Origin: Phaeocystidibacter luteus
Lineage (GTDB): Bacteria > Bacteroidota > Bacteroidia > Flavobacteriales > Schleiferiaceae
Assembly (NCBI RefSeq): GCF_008933115.1
Contig: NZ_WBVO01000001.1
Location: 744,001 to 808,000, forward strand
Direction: 5' to 3'
Length of the DNA: 64,000 nucleotides
In this document: piece after piece, positions 54,365-63,682 of the stretch
Position numbering within the stretch: position 1 is the first letter of the stretch
Layout: the number at the start of each line of letters is the position of its first letter
Notes under the pieces: model-generated
Seen by the model: only the letters and a program-made list of their open reading frames with translations
The model's database searches: none
Told to the model about the DNA's origin: nothing
Translations under genes and position numbers: made by a program

Positions 54365-55312
54365 ATGAGAGTACAACGCTACTTGAACTGGCTGGTTATA
54401 GCCATTGTATTACCCACACTGAGTTTCGCCACTCCTATGATCAACTTTACGTTGGCGAACAACTCTGAGTACACGTTTATGAACGTTTACATTTCAGATT
54501 CTGATTCTGAAGATTGGGGCAATGACCGACTTGGGTCGAAATTGCTCAACCCGGGTGAAGAGATTTCATTCCTGATTTCTGCAGGAACCTATGATTTGAA
54601 GATTGTTGATGAGGATGGAGATATCTGCACCCAAATGGGGCTGAGACTTTCAGGTGACGTCGTTCTCAACTACAGCAACGATGAATGGTTAAACTGTTTG
54701 TTCCCTGATGAAGGCTCTAGCACCACCACCTCATCGAGCAGCTCAAGTTCAGCAAACCTCACTTTTTACAATGAAAGTGGATGGGATATCAGATACATTT
54801 ACGCCTCTTCAACCTCCAGCGACACTTGGGGAACCGACCACTTGGGAAGCGATATCCTGGAAACAGGTTCGAGCTTTTCGTTCTCATTACCTGTCGGCGA
54901 GTACGACTTCAAATTTATTGATGAAGATGGAGACGAGTGCATCCTAGAGGATATCCAAATATCAGGAAGCCAAACAGTATCTATCACAAGAGAAGAATGG
55001 CTAGACTGCCTTTTCCCAGATGAGTCTACTAGTGCAGTTCATCAAGTGACCTTAGTGAACAACAGTGGTTGGGACATCACGTATGTATATGCTTCGCTTA
55101 GCTCGGATACGAATTGGGGAAGCGATCACCTCGGTAGTAATATTCTAGCCGATGGAAACCGACTTACATTGACACTCCCAGCCGGTAACTACGATTTTAA
55201 AATGATCGATGAAGATGGTGATGAGTGTATTATGAGCAGTATGCCAGTATTCTCGAATGAGACATATTATCTCTCCGAAGAGCGTTGGCTCGATTGCCTT
55301 TATGGCGAATAA
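54365..55312 (+). CDS. Exported protein with three DEDGD repeats
   Basis: 315 aa from ATG 54365 (a GTG sits one codon before). After a signal peptide, three copies of a roughly 90-residue module follow: F/L-X-NNS/ESGW, YASxxS, W-G-X-DHLGS-X-IL-X-G, YDFKxxDEDGDEC, and W-L-D/N-CL. A Ser-rich linker follows the first copy. DEDGDEC suggests calcium sites; the paired Cys in each module (DEDGDxC and WLxCL) likely bond. Function unknown. Confidence 0.75.
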   Translation: MRVQRYLNWLVIAIVLPTLSFATPMINFTLANNSEYTFMNVYISDSDSEDWGNDRLGSKLLNPGEEISFLISAGTYDLKIVDEDGDICTQMGLRLSGDVVLNYSNDEWLNCLFPDEGSSTTTSSSSSSSANLTFYNESGWDIRYIYASSTSSDTWGTDHLGSDILETGSSFSFSLPVGEYDFKFIDEDGDECILEDIQISGSQTVSITREEWLDCLFPDESTSAVHQVTLVNNSGWDITYVYASLSSDTNWGSDHLGSNILADGNRLTLTLPAGNYDFKMIDEDGDECIMSSMPVFSNETYYLSEERWLDCLYGE

Positions 55313-55386
55313 CACATTGCGAAAGGGTTTTCAAAATAAAATTGGAAACCCTTTCTTTCTTCATTCAATTCGCTGAATTTTGTCCT

Positions 55387-55611
55387 ATGCCTACGGATAA
55401 AGCTAAATTGATGAAAGGCCTGAATATTCTGGCCATCTCCTTTCCATTCTACTTCTTTGGACCTGCCTTCTATTATTGGAAGGGCGCTCCCGAAATGCGC
55501 GAGGGCAATTGGATATGGGCTGCAGCGGCCATCATCCTCATGTTCGTAGCAATCGCCTTCACCGTTCGTGCTTTGGCCATCATCCTTGATGCCTTTTTCG
55601 ATAAGCACTGA
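55387..55611 (+). CDS. Small two-helix membrane protein (DUF6095-like)
   Basis: 74 aa from ATG 55387; a longer frame from 55285 begins inside the previous gene. MPTDKAKLMKGLNIL followed by two hydrophobic helices (about 11-29 and 41-61) resembles a small Flavobacteriales family of unknown role. Short and unsupported by a neighbour. Confidence 0.55.
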   Translation: MPTDKAKLMKGLNILAISFPFYFFGPAFYYWKGAPEMREGNWIWAAAAIILMFVAIAFTVRALAIILDAFFDKH

Positions 55612-55667
55612 AAACCCGCCGTTTACTAATTCTTTGGTGAGTTAACATTTTGGTTAAATTCTTGATG

Positions 55668-55675
55668 TACATTCG
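55668..55675 (+). promoter_or_regulatory. -7 box (TACATTCG) before barrel gene
   Basis: TACATTCG 21 nt before ATG 55697; a TTTTGG lies about 15 nt upstream and could be a weak -33 element. Confidence 0.4.
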
Positions 55676-55696
55676 TATATCATTAAACCAATACTT

Positions 55697-56572
55697 ATGA
55701 AACTCTCAAAACTCCTTTTTGCAGTAATGGCCCTTTCTCTGGGCTATTTTGCACAGGCACAAGACCTTATCGAATTTCGAAACGGTGACCTCATCGAAGG
55801 AACTGTTCACGAAATTGGAGTACACGAAGTGACGTATTCAGAAACTGGCGATGATCTTCGTATCACCGTAGATAAGTCTGAAATCGTTCGTATCGACATG
55901 GAAAATGGTCGAATGTACAAGTTCGAGAGCGATCCTCTTGAATTCCGCACAGTTCCTTACCAGGAGCAGTATAGCAGAGGAATCAAGGTTGGAATGTTCA
56001 CCCCTGTAATGGGTAGCTTCCGCGTAGAGTACGAGCAGAACTTAAGACCGGGACGATCGATTATGGCCTCGGCAAACATCATTGGACTTGGCCTGAATCC
56101 TTACGAGTCTAACCAAGCAGGTCTTGGTTTGAACTTCGGCTATAAGTTCATGACTAGCCCTTCTTATTATCTCGAGCGCCAGAAGCGTGCACACCGAATG
56201 ATGGGATCATACCTCATGCTAGAAGCGGCTACTTCATTCTATGGTGTAGACGAGATGGTGGGTTATTACGACAATAACGGGTTTTACCAGTACCAAGACG
56301 TTCGCACTTCCAACTTCGCAGGTGCACTTATCGTAAGTTACGGTAAGCAGTACGTTTTCGGTGAAAGAATCTTGCTAGACTACAGCATCGGTGCTGGGTA
56401 CGGATTCAGAACTTCTTCCGTAAGCGATGATGAGTTTAAGAACAATCAGGACGTAATTGATTACGTCGACGATTTTGATGCCTTTCCTTCAACAACCTAC
56501 AACTTCCTGCATTTCGGAAATGAGGTGCCAATTGTGATTAAAGCACGATTGAGCATTGGCTTCATGTTCTGA
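55697..56572 (+). CDS. Outer-membrane beta-barrel protein
   Basis: 291 aa with a signal peptide (LLFAVMALSLGYFAQAQ). An N-terminal short domain (DLIEFRNGDLIEGTVHEIGV) precedes strands such as SFRVEYEQNL, NQAGLGLNFGYKF, NFAGALIVSYGKQY and a terminal KARLSIGFMF, an 8-10 stranded barrel. Its end faces aconitase with a shared terminator. Confidence 0.68.
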   Translation: MKLSKLLFAVMALSLGYFAQAQDLIEFRNGDLIEGTVHEIGVHEVTYSETGDDLRITVDKSEIVRIDMENGRMYKFESDPLEFRTVPYQEQYSRGIKVGMFTPVMGSFRVEYEQNLRPGRSIMASANIIGLGLNPYESNQAGLGLNFGYKFMTSPSYYLERQKRAHRMMGSYLMLEAATSFYGVDEMVGYYDNNGFYQYQDVRTSNFAGALIVSYGKQYVFGERILLDYSIGAGYGFRTSSVSDDEFKNNQDVIDYVDDFDAFPSTTYNFLHFGNEVPIVIKARLSIGFMF

Positions 56573-56592
56573 TGGCGACCGAATCACTAGAG

Positions 56593-56632
56593 CAAAAAAA
56601 ATCCCAGCCTCGCGGCTGGGATTTTCTTTTTA
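56593..56632. terminator. Bidirectional Rho-independent terminator
   Basis: Stem ATCCCAGCC (56601-56609) / GGCTGGGAT (56614-56622) with A-run before and T-run after. It serves both the barrel gene (+) and aconitase (-). Confidence 0.85.
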
Positions 56633-56644
56633 TAAACCTTTCAA

Positions 56645-58909
56645 TTATGCGTTCTGCTGCTTGATAAGGTTGAGTGCAGAACCAGCCTTGAACCAGCCAA
56701 TCTGCTGCTCGTTGTATGTGTGATTTACTTTCACTTGATCACTTGATCCGTCTGCGTGAACGAACTCTAGCGTAAGCTGACGATCCGGAGCGAATGCTTC
56801 CAAATCTAGGAAGTTGATGGTATCGTCTTCCTGAATCTTGTCGTAGTCAGATTCATTGTCAAAAGTCAAAGCCAACATTCCTTGCTTCTTCAAGTTTGTT
56901 TCGTGAATACGCGCAAAGCTCTTCACTAGGATGGCACGAACACCGAGGTGGCGTGGCTGCATTGCAGCGTGCTCACGGGAAGAACCCTCTCCGTAGTTAT
57001 GGTCACCAACCACGATAGTTGGGATTCCGGCAGCTTTGTATTCACGTTGTACCGCAGGAACTTCACCGTAAGTGCCGTTCAATTGGTTTTTCACCTTGTT
57101 GGTTTCGCTGTTGTAAGCGTTCACCGCTCCAGTTAGTGTGTTGTTAGCGATGTTATCGAGGTGACCTCTGTAACGCAACCACGGACCTGCCATTGAGATA
57201 TGGTCGGTCGTACACTTGCCTGCCGCTTTGATGAGCAACTTGGCACCAGATATATTCTTTCCGTCCCAAGGCGAGAATGGATCGAGAAGCTGAAGTCTCT
57301 CAGATCCTTCTTTTACAACAACTTCAACACTGCTACCATCTTTCGCTGGTGCTTGATATCCGTTGTCCTCTACTGCGTAGCCTTTCTCTGGATTCTCGAT
57401 TCCGCTTGGCTCGTCGAGTTTCACCTGCTCACCACTTTCTGTTGTAAGCGTATCTGTAAGCGGGTTGAAGTCCAATGTTCCGGCAATCGCCATGGCGGTC
57501 ACCAATTCAGGTGAACCTACGAAGGCGTGCGTGTTCGGGTTACCATCGGCACGCTTTGCGAAGTTTCTGTTGAAGCTGTGAACGATTGTATTCTTCTCGG
57601 CTTTCTCAGCTCCTGCTCTCGCCCACTGACCAATGCATGGACCGCAAGCATTTGCAAATACTTTTCCGCCAATTTCCTCAAAGTCATGAAGGATTCCGTC
57701 GCGCTCAGCAGTAAAGCGTACCTGCTCAGAACCTGGAGTTACGGTAAACTCGCTCTTTACTTTGATGCCTTTCTCTTTCGCCTGAGTAGCTACTGAAGCG
57801 GCACGTGTAAGGTCTTCATACGAAGAGTTCGTACAAGAACCGATTAGTCCAACTTCGATATCTAGTGGCCATCCATTTTCGCGAGCAACATCTCCCAACT
57901 TAGAGATTGGAGTAGCGATATCTGGAGAGAATGGACCGTTCAAATGCGGCTCCAACTCAGAAAGATTGATTTCGATTACTTGATCGAAGTATTGCTCAGG
58001 GTTCGAGTAAACTTCGTCGTCACCTGTAAGATGCTCACGCACGCCGTTCGCCAAATCAGCGACATCGTTACGATCTGTTGAACGCAAGTAGCGCTCCATC
58101 GAGTCATCATAACCGAAAGTAGAAGTAGTAGCACCTACCTCAGCTCCCATGTTACAGATGGTTCCTTTACCAGTACAGCTAAGTGATTTAGCACCTTCGC
58201 CGAAATATTCGATGATCGCTCCGGTACCACCTTTCACGGTGAGGATACCAGCCACCTTAAGAATTACGTCTTTTGCGGAAGTCCATCCACTCATCTTACC
58301 TGTGAGCTTAACACCGATAAGCTTTGGCTGACGAAGCTCCCATGGCATTCCAGCCATTACATCAACAGCATCTGCTCCACCTACTCCGATGGCAACCATG
58401 CCCAAACCACCAGCATTTACAGTGTGGCTATCGGTACCAATCATCATTCCACCTGGGAATGCATAGTTCTCTAGCACTACTTGGTGAATGATACCAGCTC
58501 CTGGCTTCCAAAATCCAATTCCATACTTGTTTGAAACAGATGAAAGGAAGTTGAATACCTCGTTGTTCTTATTCATTGACTCTTGAAGGTCCTTATCAGC
58601 ACCTACACGAGCTTGAATCAAGTGGTCGCAGTGTACAGTAGATGGTACGGCTGCTTTATCACGACCAGCCTGCATGAACTGGAGCAAAGCCATCTGTGCT
58701 GTAGCATCTTGCATTGCTACGCGGTCTGGAGCGAATTCAACGTAAGACTTTCCTCTTTCGAAAGCTTCAGTTGCCTTGCCATCCCAAAGGTGGGAATACA
58801 AAATCTTCTCAGCCAAAGTCATTGGACGTCCCAAGACCTTGCGGGCTGCTTCTACTCTAGCTGGCAAATCAGCATAGTAGTCGCGTATCATGTCAAGATC
58901 AAATACCAT
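56645..58909 (-). CDS. acnA: Aconitate hydratase
   Basis: 754 aa. The [4Fe-4S] ligand motifs are [10 protein letters not shown] and [10 protein letters not shown], and the substrate block [14 protein letters not shown] and [15 protein letters not shown] are intact. The length and N-terminus match the mitochondrial-like AcnA found in Bacteroidota. Interconverts citrate and isocitrate in the TCA cycle. A TATCTTCG box is 38 nt before the ATG, with TTG 20 nt further upstream. Confidence 0.95.
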   Translation of the reverse strand: MVFDLDMIRDYYADLPARVEAARKVLGRPMTLAEKILYSHLWDGKATEAFERGKSYVEFAPDRVAMQDATAQMALLQFMQAGRDKAAVPSTVHCDHLIQARVGADKDLQESMNKNNEVFNFLSSVSNKYGIGFWKPGAGIIHQVVLENYAFPGGMMIGTDSHTVNAGGLGMVAIGVGGADAVDVMAGMPWELRQPKLIGVKLTGKMSGWTSAKDVILKVAGILTVKGGTGAIIEYFGEGAKSLSCTGKGTICNMGAEVGATTSTFGYDDSMERYLRSTDRNDVADLANGVREHLTGDDEVYSNPEQYFDQVIEINLSELEPHLNGPFSPDIATPISKLGDVARENGWPLDIEVGLIGSCTNSSYEDLTRAASVATQAKEKGIKVKSEFTVTPGSEQVRFTAERDGILHDFEEIGGKVFANACGPCIGQWARAGAEKAEKNTIVHSFNRNFAKRADGNPNTHAFVGSPELVTAMAIAGTLDFNPLTDTLTTESGEQVKLDEPSGIENPEKGYAVEDNGYQAPAKDGSSVEVVVKEGSERLQLLDPFSPWDGKNISGAKLLIKAAGKCTTDHISMAGPWLRYRGHLDNIANNTLTGAVNAYNSETNKVKNQLNGTYGEVPAVQREYKAAGIPTIVVGDHNYGEGSSREHAAMQPRHLGVRAILVKSFARIHETNLKKQGMLALTFDNESDYDKIQEDDTINFLDLEAFAPDRQLTLEFVHADGSSDQVKVNHTYNEQQIGWFKAGSALNLIKQQNA

Positions 58910-58946
58910 GTGGTTTTGTTTACGTTAGTCGTGATTCTAAGGGTCG

Positions 58947-58954
58947 CGAAGATA
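58947..58954 (-). promoter_or_regulatory. -7 box (TATCTTCG) before aconitase
   Basis: Reverse-strand TATCTTCG with a TTG about 20 nt upstream (reverse strand) at a normal -33 spacing, 38 nt before the ATG. Confidence 0.5.
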
Positions 58955-59065
58955 GCGAATACAAGCGCCTTAAGCAAGTGTAAAGGCCTGCTTTCAAGGG
59001 CTGTTCAAGGATTCACAATCTCAGCGATTGGATTTGTCGGGATAACAGTCTGTGAGAGGCTTTGT

Positions 59066-59902
59066 TTAATCCTCCAAAAGAAGAATCTTCTTGGTGTGAC
59101 GCACTCCACGGTACGTGAACTCCACCAATATTGCCTGATTGCGAAGTTCACTCACAGAAAGCTCTTGGTACGTATCTACCCAAGTATCAGTCAACATCTC
59201 CCTTCCATCCATAGACAGAACTCTAAGTTCGATGGCACCGTACGACTCAGGCTTTTCTAAGTAAAGCGTGGTTCCACTCTGGCCTACGGTGAGATCTTCA
59301 AGCATTCTCTCAACAATAGAAATAGTAGGCTCGGCCGCCAACATACCTTCGTTCCCAGTAGAGTTGTAAGCGAAGTCTTTCACAATAAAACTTCGGTTAT
59401 CCGCTGCGATATCCAAACGAACCCACCCAAAGTGGAATCCTGTGTTCTTAAAGATTCTCAGACCGAGATAGCCATTGTTTACAGGCCCCTTCCAATTCGA
59501 ATTTGGATACGGTGTTCCATTGTATTGAAAAACCAGGTAACCGCGCTGTTCGTCTGTATTGCCCTGCCATTCACTGCTCAGGCCAATGCTATCTCCAGGC
59601 ACCAACCTGAAAGGATAGGAAAAACCGTTCTCCAACTCTCCCATTGTGCGGCCGTAAAGGCTGTCGAATGGAGTGACCATAATCGCGTCAATCAATCCTG
59701 TACTCCCCGTATCGAGGTACTGTTGAATACGGAAATCCGGAGAGCCGTCATTATCCATATCCAAATCGTAATACCCCTTGTGGGTATCGATGGTCGTATC
59801 GGCAATATCGGTATACACAATCTGGCCATTCGCAACTCCCGCCCCTAGTACGGTTGTAGCCAATGCTGTGTATTGTTGAAGTTTCTTGTTCTGATCTTTC
59901 AT
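59066..59902 (-). CDS. T9SS-type exported protein with calcium-like motif
   Basis: 278 aa from ATG 59902. An N-terminal helix (YTALATTVLGAGVANGQ) acts as a signal, followed by YYDLDMDNDGSPDFRI, an Asp-rich calcium-like loop. A jelly-roll-like body continues to a C-terminal sorting-domain-like end (LRVLSMDGREMLTDTW ... ILVEFTYRGVRHTKKILLLED). It is likely a T9SS cargo, function unknown. CATCTTTG at 59909-59916 on the reverse strand may be its -7 box. Confidence 0.7.
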   Translation of the reverse strand: MKDQNKKLQQYTALATTVLGAGVANGQIVYTDIADTTIDTHKGYYDLDMDNDGSPDFRIQQYLDTGSTGLIDAIMVTPFDSLYGRTMGELENGFSYPFRLVPGDSIGLSSEWQGNTDEQRGYLVFQYNGTPYPNSNWKGPVNNGYLGLRIFKNTGFHFGWVRLDIAADNRSFIVKDFAYNSTGNEGMLAAEPTISIVERMLEDLTVGQSGTTLYLEKPESYGAIELRVLSMDGREMLTDTWVDTYQELSVSELRNQAILVEFTYRGVRHTKKILLLED

Positions 59903-59944
59903 GGAGCACAAAGATGCGTCAAATTGATGGTACCTCCAACGGAG

Positions 59945-62431
59945 TTATAGACGAGAACGGTATAACGAAGGATCTACACTTTCAATCATTTTGGAAATGT
60001 CCAATTCTTCGCTCGAGACATCTGAAAGGAAACTGGCTATTCGAGATGCGACAGATTGCGGATTTTCTAGACAGTCATGGTACTCCACCAAGCAGATGGA
60101 AATGTTTCCCTGAGCCTCCATCTTCATCAATACTTCATTCTCTGTTTGCTCTAACGCGAGCGCTTTTGCAAAGGGAAAGTACTTCTGAATATCCTTTCTA
60201 GTCTTGCCCAGCATCAACTCTTGAGAAATGACAACTTCTGAAGTAGGCCTTTTCATCCAAATTATTCTGTATTGACGATTACCGGGAAGTTGCTCGAGTT
60301 GAGGGGTAACTACCTTGACAGCCTTCCCGTTCGTTTCACTCAGCCAACGGTTATCGATGTGTAGATGTGCCGCCTTTTCAGCTTCCAAATAACCTTTGGG
60401 ATTATGCGTGTCCGGCTGCCTAGCCTCGTCTGAATAAACCTCTAATCCCCCCGCCTCTAGCATCTGCATCATCATGCTAGTCCCGGATCGCGGCATTCCT
60501 GAAACGATGACGGTGACAGGAACCCTCTGTAATCGAGCTTCCAAGTTGTTCGCTTCCCTATTCTTGTCTAGGGCTCTGAGTAAGCTGACCCATTCCACAA
60601 TCGTAGGCAAGTCGTCGGGAACAAGTTGGTGATAGACTTGGTATCCAGCTTCCGAGGCTTTTAGCTCTCCCATTTGACGTGCTATTCTTGCGACCAACAG
60701 GTGCGCCTCCGGAGTAAAGTATCTCCTTCGAATTGCCTCTAATGCGAAGTCCAGTGAACGTTCTAGCTGATTTCGGTCGTATTCGATTTGGGCGAGAAGC
60801 AGCGAAGATTCTGGCCAACGCGAATATGTGTCATGAATTGGCAACAACCACTCTACCGCTTCATCAATTCTCCCAGCTTGTATAAGTGCCTTGCCGACAG
60901 ATTGAAGAACTCCTGGAGACAAATCCACACTGTGCACCAATTTCTCAAAGTGCTCCAAAGCGCTGGAATGAAATCCATTTTGTAGGGCATGAAGACCTTG
61001 AAAATAGTCCATAGCCGGAGAAGGGAATTTTCCTTTTATCTCCGCCAATTCTGAATCGATATCGCTCGACTGTAACATCCAAATGATACCTAAGCGTTGG
61101 TAAGCAAATCTTGGGTCATTGGGAAAATCATGGCAAAGTGTTTCTGCCCGTTGCAGGGCGGTTTGAATATGTCCAGCATCCAACAGCGAGGTGATTTCGT
61201 GATAGCGCGAGTCGGCCTTCACCATCCTCAAAGCCTCCGCTCTATCTTCTGGAAGCTTCACATATCCAAGTTGATCTAAATCCTCGAGGAGACTATCGTC
61301 TGATCCACTTGTATGAACCGCATTTCGATTCGATCTCAAAATACGCTCGATAATTCGGGTCTCCTTCCACCAGTTAAGTGGCGTTCGGCCAGCCATACCT
61401 TCCGATGCAGGTAAACCAAAAAGATGAAGAATTGCTGGACAAATATCCAGAAGGCTATGGCCGTAAACCGTTTGTGATTTCCAGTTCGGGCCAGCGCCAA
61501 TAAGCACACCATAGGGGTGATGTTCTTGAGCTGGACCTCCAGGTAGATCTGGAATCTTTCGCTGCCGTTCTTCTTCATGTGCAAAGCCGTGATCTGATAC
61601 GAGCAGCACGTGGCAATTATCCCCTGCCAGCGAGAGCAATCGATCTAACATCATGTCGTGAAACCTATACCCCGCCTCGACGATTGCATGATACTTTTGG
61701 TAATCGCCATCTGACACACCATCAGCCTTCGGTGGATGGTATTCCATGGCCAGATGCTTGAAGTGGTCGATAGCATCATAATACACCGCAGTAACATCCC
61801 ACTCTTCCCTTTCCATGGCCTCTGTGGCTGCCGCGTGGGTGGATGCGGTTTGAGCGACAATCTTTGCCACTCCGGATAAGATTGGGTCCGAACCGTCAAT
61901 CTCCTTTGCATCAGGAAAAAAGGGCGCCAATATGCGTGCTGTCATTTCCTGAACATGTACTCTAAGTTCGGCGTAGTTTTCCGTCTGGCTTTTTGGAAAT
62001 ACTGCTTCTGAATCGAGAGGTGAAAGGGTGTCATCTGGAGAATGGTTGAAAAAGTTTGAAACCATCACGGCCCCAGTATCCTCTGCGGGGTGCGATGGCC
62101 ACCAACCAATCACATTCGATTTGATGTCATTCTCCTTTAAGATTTCCCAAAATGCCAACTTCGTTCTTGAAGAACCTCTTACTGCGCGTACACCGCCTAC
62201 TCCATCCGGTTCAACGAAGTTCAAAATTCCGTGGTCATGCGGACGATATCCAGTAGCTATGGACGTCCAGAGCAAAGGCGAAAGCATAGGTTGAATGGAG
62301 GCAAGCTTTCCTCGAAAACCGCGGGAAATTAACGCGGCTGTCGATGGCATTTTGCCATTTGCCAAAAGTGGATTTAAAACCGACCAATCTGCGGCATCCC
62401 AGCCAATGACGAGGAGTTTAGGCTTTTTCAT
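59945..62431 (-). CDS. Phosphodiesterase-TPR-sulfotransferase fusion protein
   Basis: 828 aa from ATG 62431; an upstream frame to 62494 overlaps the mini-gene. Residues 1-380: type I phosphodiesterase / alkaline-phosphatase superfamily (LVIGWDAADW, the metal-binding VSDHGFAHEE, SPLLWTSIATGYRPHDHG). About 400-620: TPR-like helices (for example FAYQRLGIIWMLQSS ... ESSLLLAQIEYDRNQLERS). About 637-828: sulfotransferase-like domain with VSGMPRSGTSMMM and IWMKRPTSEVV. It starts inside the mini-gene frame (14-nt overlap). The combination suggests it handles a sulfated substrate; its location is not obvious since no signal peptide is seen. Confidence 0.78.
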   Translation of the reverse strand: MKKPKLLVIGWDAADWSVLNPLLANGKMPSTAALISRGFRGKLASIQPMLSPLLWTSIATGYRPHDHGILNFVEPDGVGGVRAVRGSSRTKLAFWEILKENDIKSNVIGWWPSHPAEDTGAVMVSNFFNHSPDDTLSPLDSEAVFPKSQTENYAELRVHVQEMTARILAPFFPDAKEIDGSDPILSGVAKIVAQTASTHAAATEAMEREEWDVTAVYYDAIDHFKHLAMEYHPPKADGVSDGDYQKYHAIVEAGYRFHDMMLDRLLSLAGDNCHVLLVSDHGFAHEEERQRKIPDLPGGPAQEHHPYGVLIGAGPNWKSQTVYGHSLLDICPAILHLFGLPASEGMAGRTPLNWWKETRIIERILRSNRNAVHTSGSDDSLLEDLDQLGYVKLPEDRAEALRMVKADSRYHEITSLLDAGHIQTALQRAETLCHDFPNDPRFAYQRLGIIWMLQSSDIDSELAEIKGKFPSPAMDYFQGLHALQNGFHSSALEHFEKLVHSVDLSPGVLQSVGKALIQAGRIDEAVEWLLPIHDTYSRWPESSLLLAQIEYDRNQLERSLDFALEAIRRRYFTPEAHLLVARIARQMGELKASEAGYQVYHQLVPDDLPTIVEWVSLLRALDKNREANNLEARLQRVPVTVIVSGMPRSGTSMMMQMLEAGGLEVYSDEARQPDTHNPKGYLEAEKAAHLHIDNRWLSETNGKAVKVVTPQLEQLPGNRQYRIIWMKRPTSEVVISQELMLGKTRKDIQKYFPFAKALALEQTENEVLMKMEAQGNISICLVEYHDCLENPQSVASRIASFLSDVSSEELDISKMIESVDPSLYRSRL

Positions 62432-62555
62432 CCTTCTGATTATCAGATTGATTTTGCTTGGCCTTTCGCCACGCTCGAACGCCAACAGCTCCAAGCGCTA
62501 ATATGGCCAATGAACCTTCGGCGGGTACTTCGTAATGGAGACTCTCCTCTTTCAT
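62418..62555 (-). CDS. 45-aa PEP-CTERM-like mini-protein
   Basis: A 45-codon reverse-strand frame (ATG 62555 to stop 62418) encodes MKEESLHYEVPAEGSLA, then a hydrophobic Gly/Ala/Leu/Val stretch and WRKAKQNQ. The V-P-x-E-x-S, hydrophobic run and basic end look like a PEP-CTERM-type sorting signal, although the usual order is VPEP. A perfect TATCTTTG at 62562-62569 lies 6 nt before its ATG, and its end overlaps the fusion enzyme by 14 nt. This makes it the first gene of the operon. Without export machinery in the window, sorting remains a guess. Confidence 0.6.
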   Translation of the reverse strand: MKEESLHYEVPAEGSLAILALGAVGVRAWRKAKQNQSDNQKDEKA

Positions 62556-62561
62556 ATCACA

Positions 62562-62569
62562 CAAAGATA
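62562..62569 (-). promoter_or_regulatory. -7 box (TATCTTTG) before the 45-aa mini-gene
   Basis: Reverse-strand TATCTTTG, perfect TA-N2-TTTG, 6 nt before the ATG of the mini-gene. Supports expression from there, not only from the larger gene. Confidence 0.6.
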
Positions 62570-62684
62570 GACACTGACTCATGGTCTTCCAGCTTTATTT
62601 CTATTTGGTTAAGCGCATGATAATTCTTCATGAAATCAATGATTAAAATCCTACTAACATCATCGGGTTAAATCCAGAAGTTGT

Positions 62685-62692
62685 TACTTTTG
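62685..62692 (+). promoter_or_regulatory. -7 box (TACTTTTG) before SRPBCC protein
   Basis: TACTTTTG 26 nt before ATG 62719, a TA-N2-TTTG match. Confidence 0.5.
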
Positions 62693-62718
62693 AGATACCA
62701 ACTAAAAACCCCCTCTCC

Positions 62719-63102
62719 ATGCACTTCACACTGAAAGCCAAATTTCAGGCATCTCCCTCATCCTTATACAATGCTTGGTTATCGAGTTCCGAACACACTA
62801 AAATGACTGGCGGAGAGGCAGTTATAGGACAGAAGGTTGGTGACAAATTCACAGCTTGGGACGGTTATATTACGGGCACGAATCTAGAGCTTAAGCCTTT
62901 CAACAAGATTGTTCAATCGTGGAGAACATCCGACTTCGATCAGAGCGACGAAGATTCATTATTGGAGCTCGAATTTGAGGAGCAAGCCGGTGGAACAACA
63001 CTTATACTCAAGCATTCAAATCTCTCAAAAGAAGGCGAGCGTTACATTCAAGGTTGGGAAGAAAATTACTTTGAGCCCATGGCGTTGTACTTTGGCAGGT
63101 AA
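62719..63102 (+). CDS. SRPBCC / AHSA1-like domain protein
   Basis: 127 aa, single START-like helix-grip fold (KAKFQASPSSLYNAWLSSSE ... GDKFTAWDGYITGTNLEL ... TTLILKHSNL). AHSA1-like proteins bind hydrophobic ligands or stimulate Hsp90-type ATPases. It starts a pair with an M23 peptidase 9 nt downstream, which may or may not reflect a functional link. Confidence 0.75.
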   Translation: MHFTLKAKFQASPSSLYNAWLSSSEHTKMTGGEAVIGQKVGDKFTAWDGYITGTNLELKPFNKIVQSWRTSDFDQSDEDSLLELEFEEQAGGTTLILKHSNLSKEGERYIQGWEENYFEPMALYFGR

Positions 63103-63111
63103 TCTTTCTTC

Positions 63112-63639
63112 ATGAAATTCAGCTTTAAGAAATTTCGAAAAAGACTTCTTTGGACCATCCTCACTGTTCTAGTGATGGGATATCTCCTTCCCGAAAAAGT
63201 GACGATGCCCGTGCAAGGCGCCACTAGAGCAGATTACAACTCGGAATCGTTTTGGTATTACCCGTGGGGAAGGAGCGGAACGCATAAAGGGGTAGATATA
63301 TTCGCCAGTACTGGAACACCTATTCACTCTTCCACATCCGGAGTTGTGGTGTATCAAGGCGAGGTGTCAAGAGGCGGAAAAGCTGTCCTTATTCTCGGTC
63401 CAAAGTGGCGATTGCATTACTACGCTCACCTCGACCAAATCACATGCGAACGATTTGACCTCGTAAGCGATGAAACTCCAATAGGAACCGTAGGCACGTC
63501 GGGCAATGCTGCGGGCGAAGCACCTCATCTGCACTACTCCATCTTTACGCCTATTCCATATCCATGGAGAATCGATGCCGCCCCTCAAGGCTGGAAGAAG
63601 ATGTTCTACCTCGATCCAATTAAAAAACTTGAGGAGTAA
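63112..63639 (+). CDS. M23-type peptidoglycan DD-metalloendopeptidase
   Basis: 175 aa. A helix near residues 14-27 acts as a signal anchor. The LytM motifs are HKGVD (zinc His and Asp) and HLHYS, with a middle His in YAHLDQ. It cuts peptide crossbridges in peptidoglycan in the periplasm. No coiled coil or EnvC-like part. It is next to the SRPBCC gene by 9 nt. Confidence 0.85.
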   Translation: MKFSFKKFRKRLLWTILTVLVMGYLLPEKVTMPVQGATRADYNSESFWYYPWGRSGTHKGVDIFASTGTPIHSSTSGVVVYQGEVSRGGKAVLILGPKWRLHYYAHLDQITCERFDLVSDETPIGTVGTSGNAAGEAPHLHYSIFTPIPYPWRIDAAPQGWKKMFYLDPIKKLEE

Positions 63640-63682
63640 AATTTTCACGATTCGTTCAAAAAAGTTGAATTGAATTGGTTTC

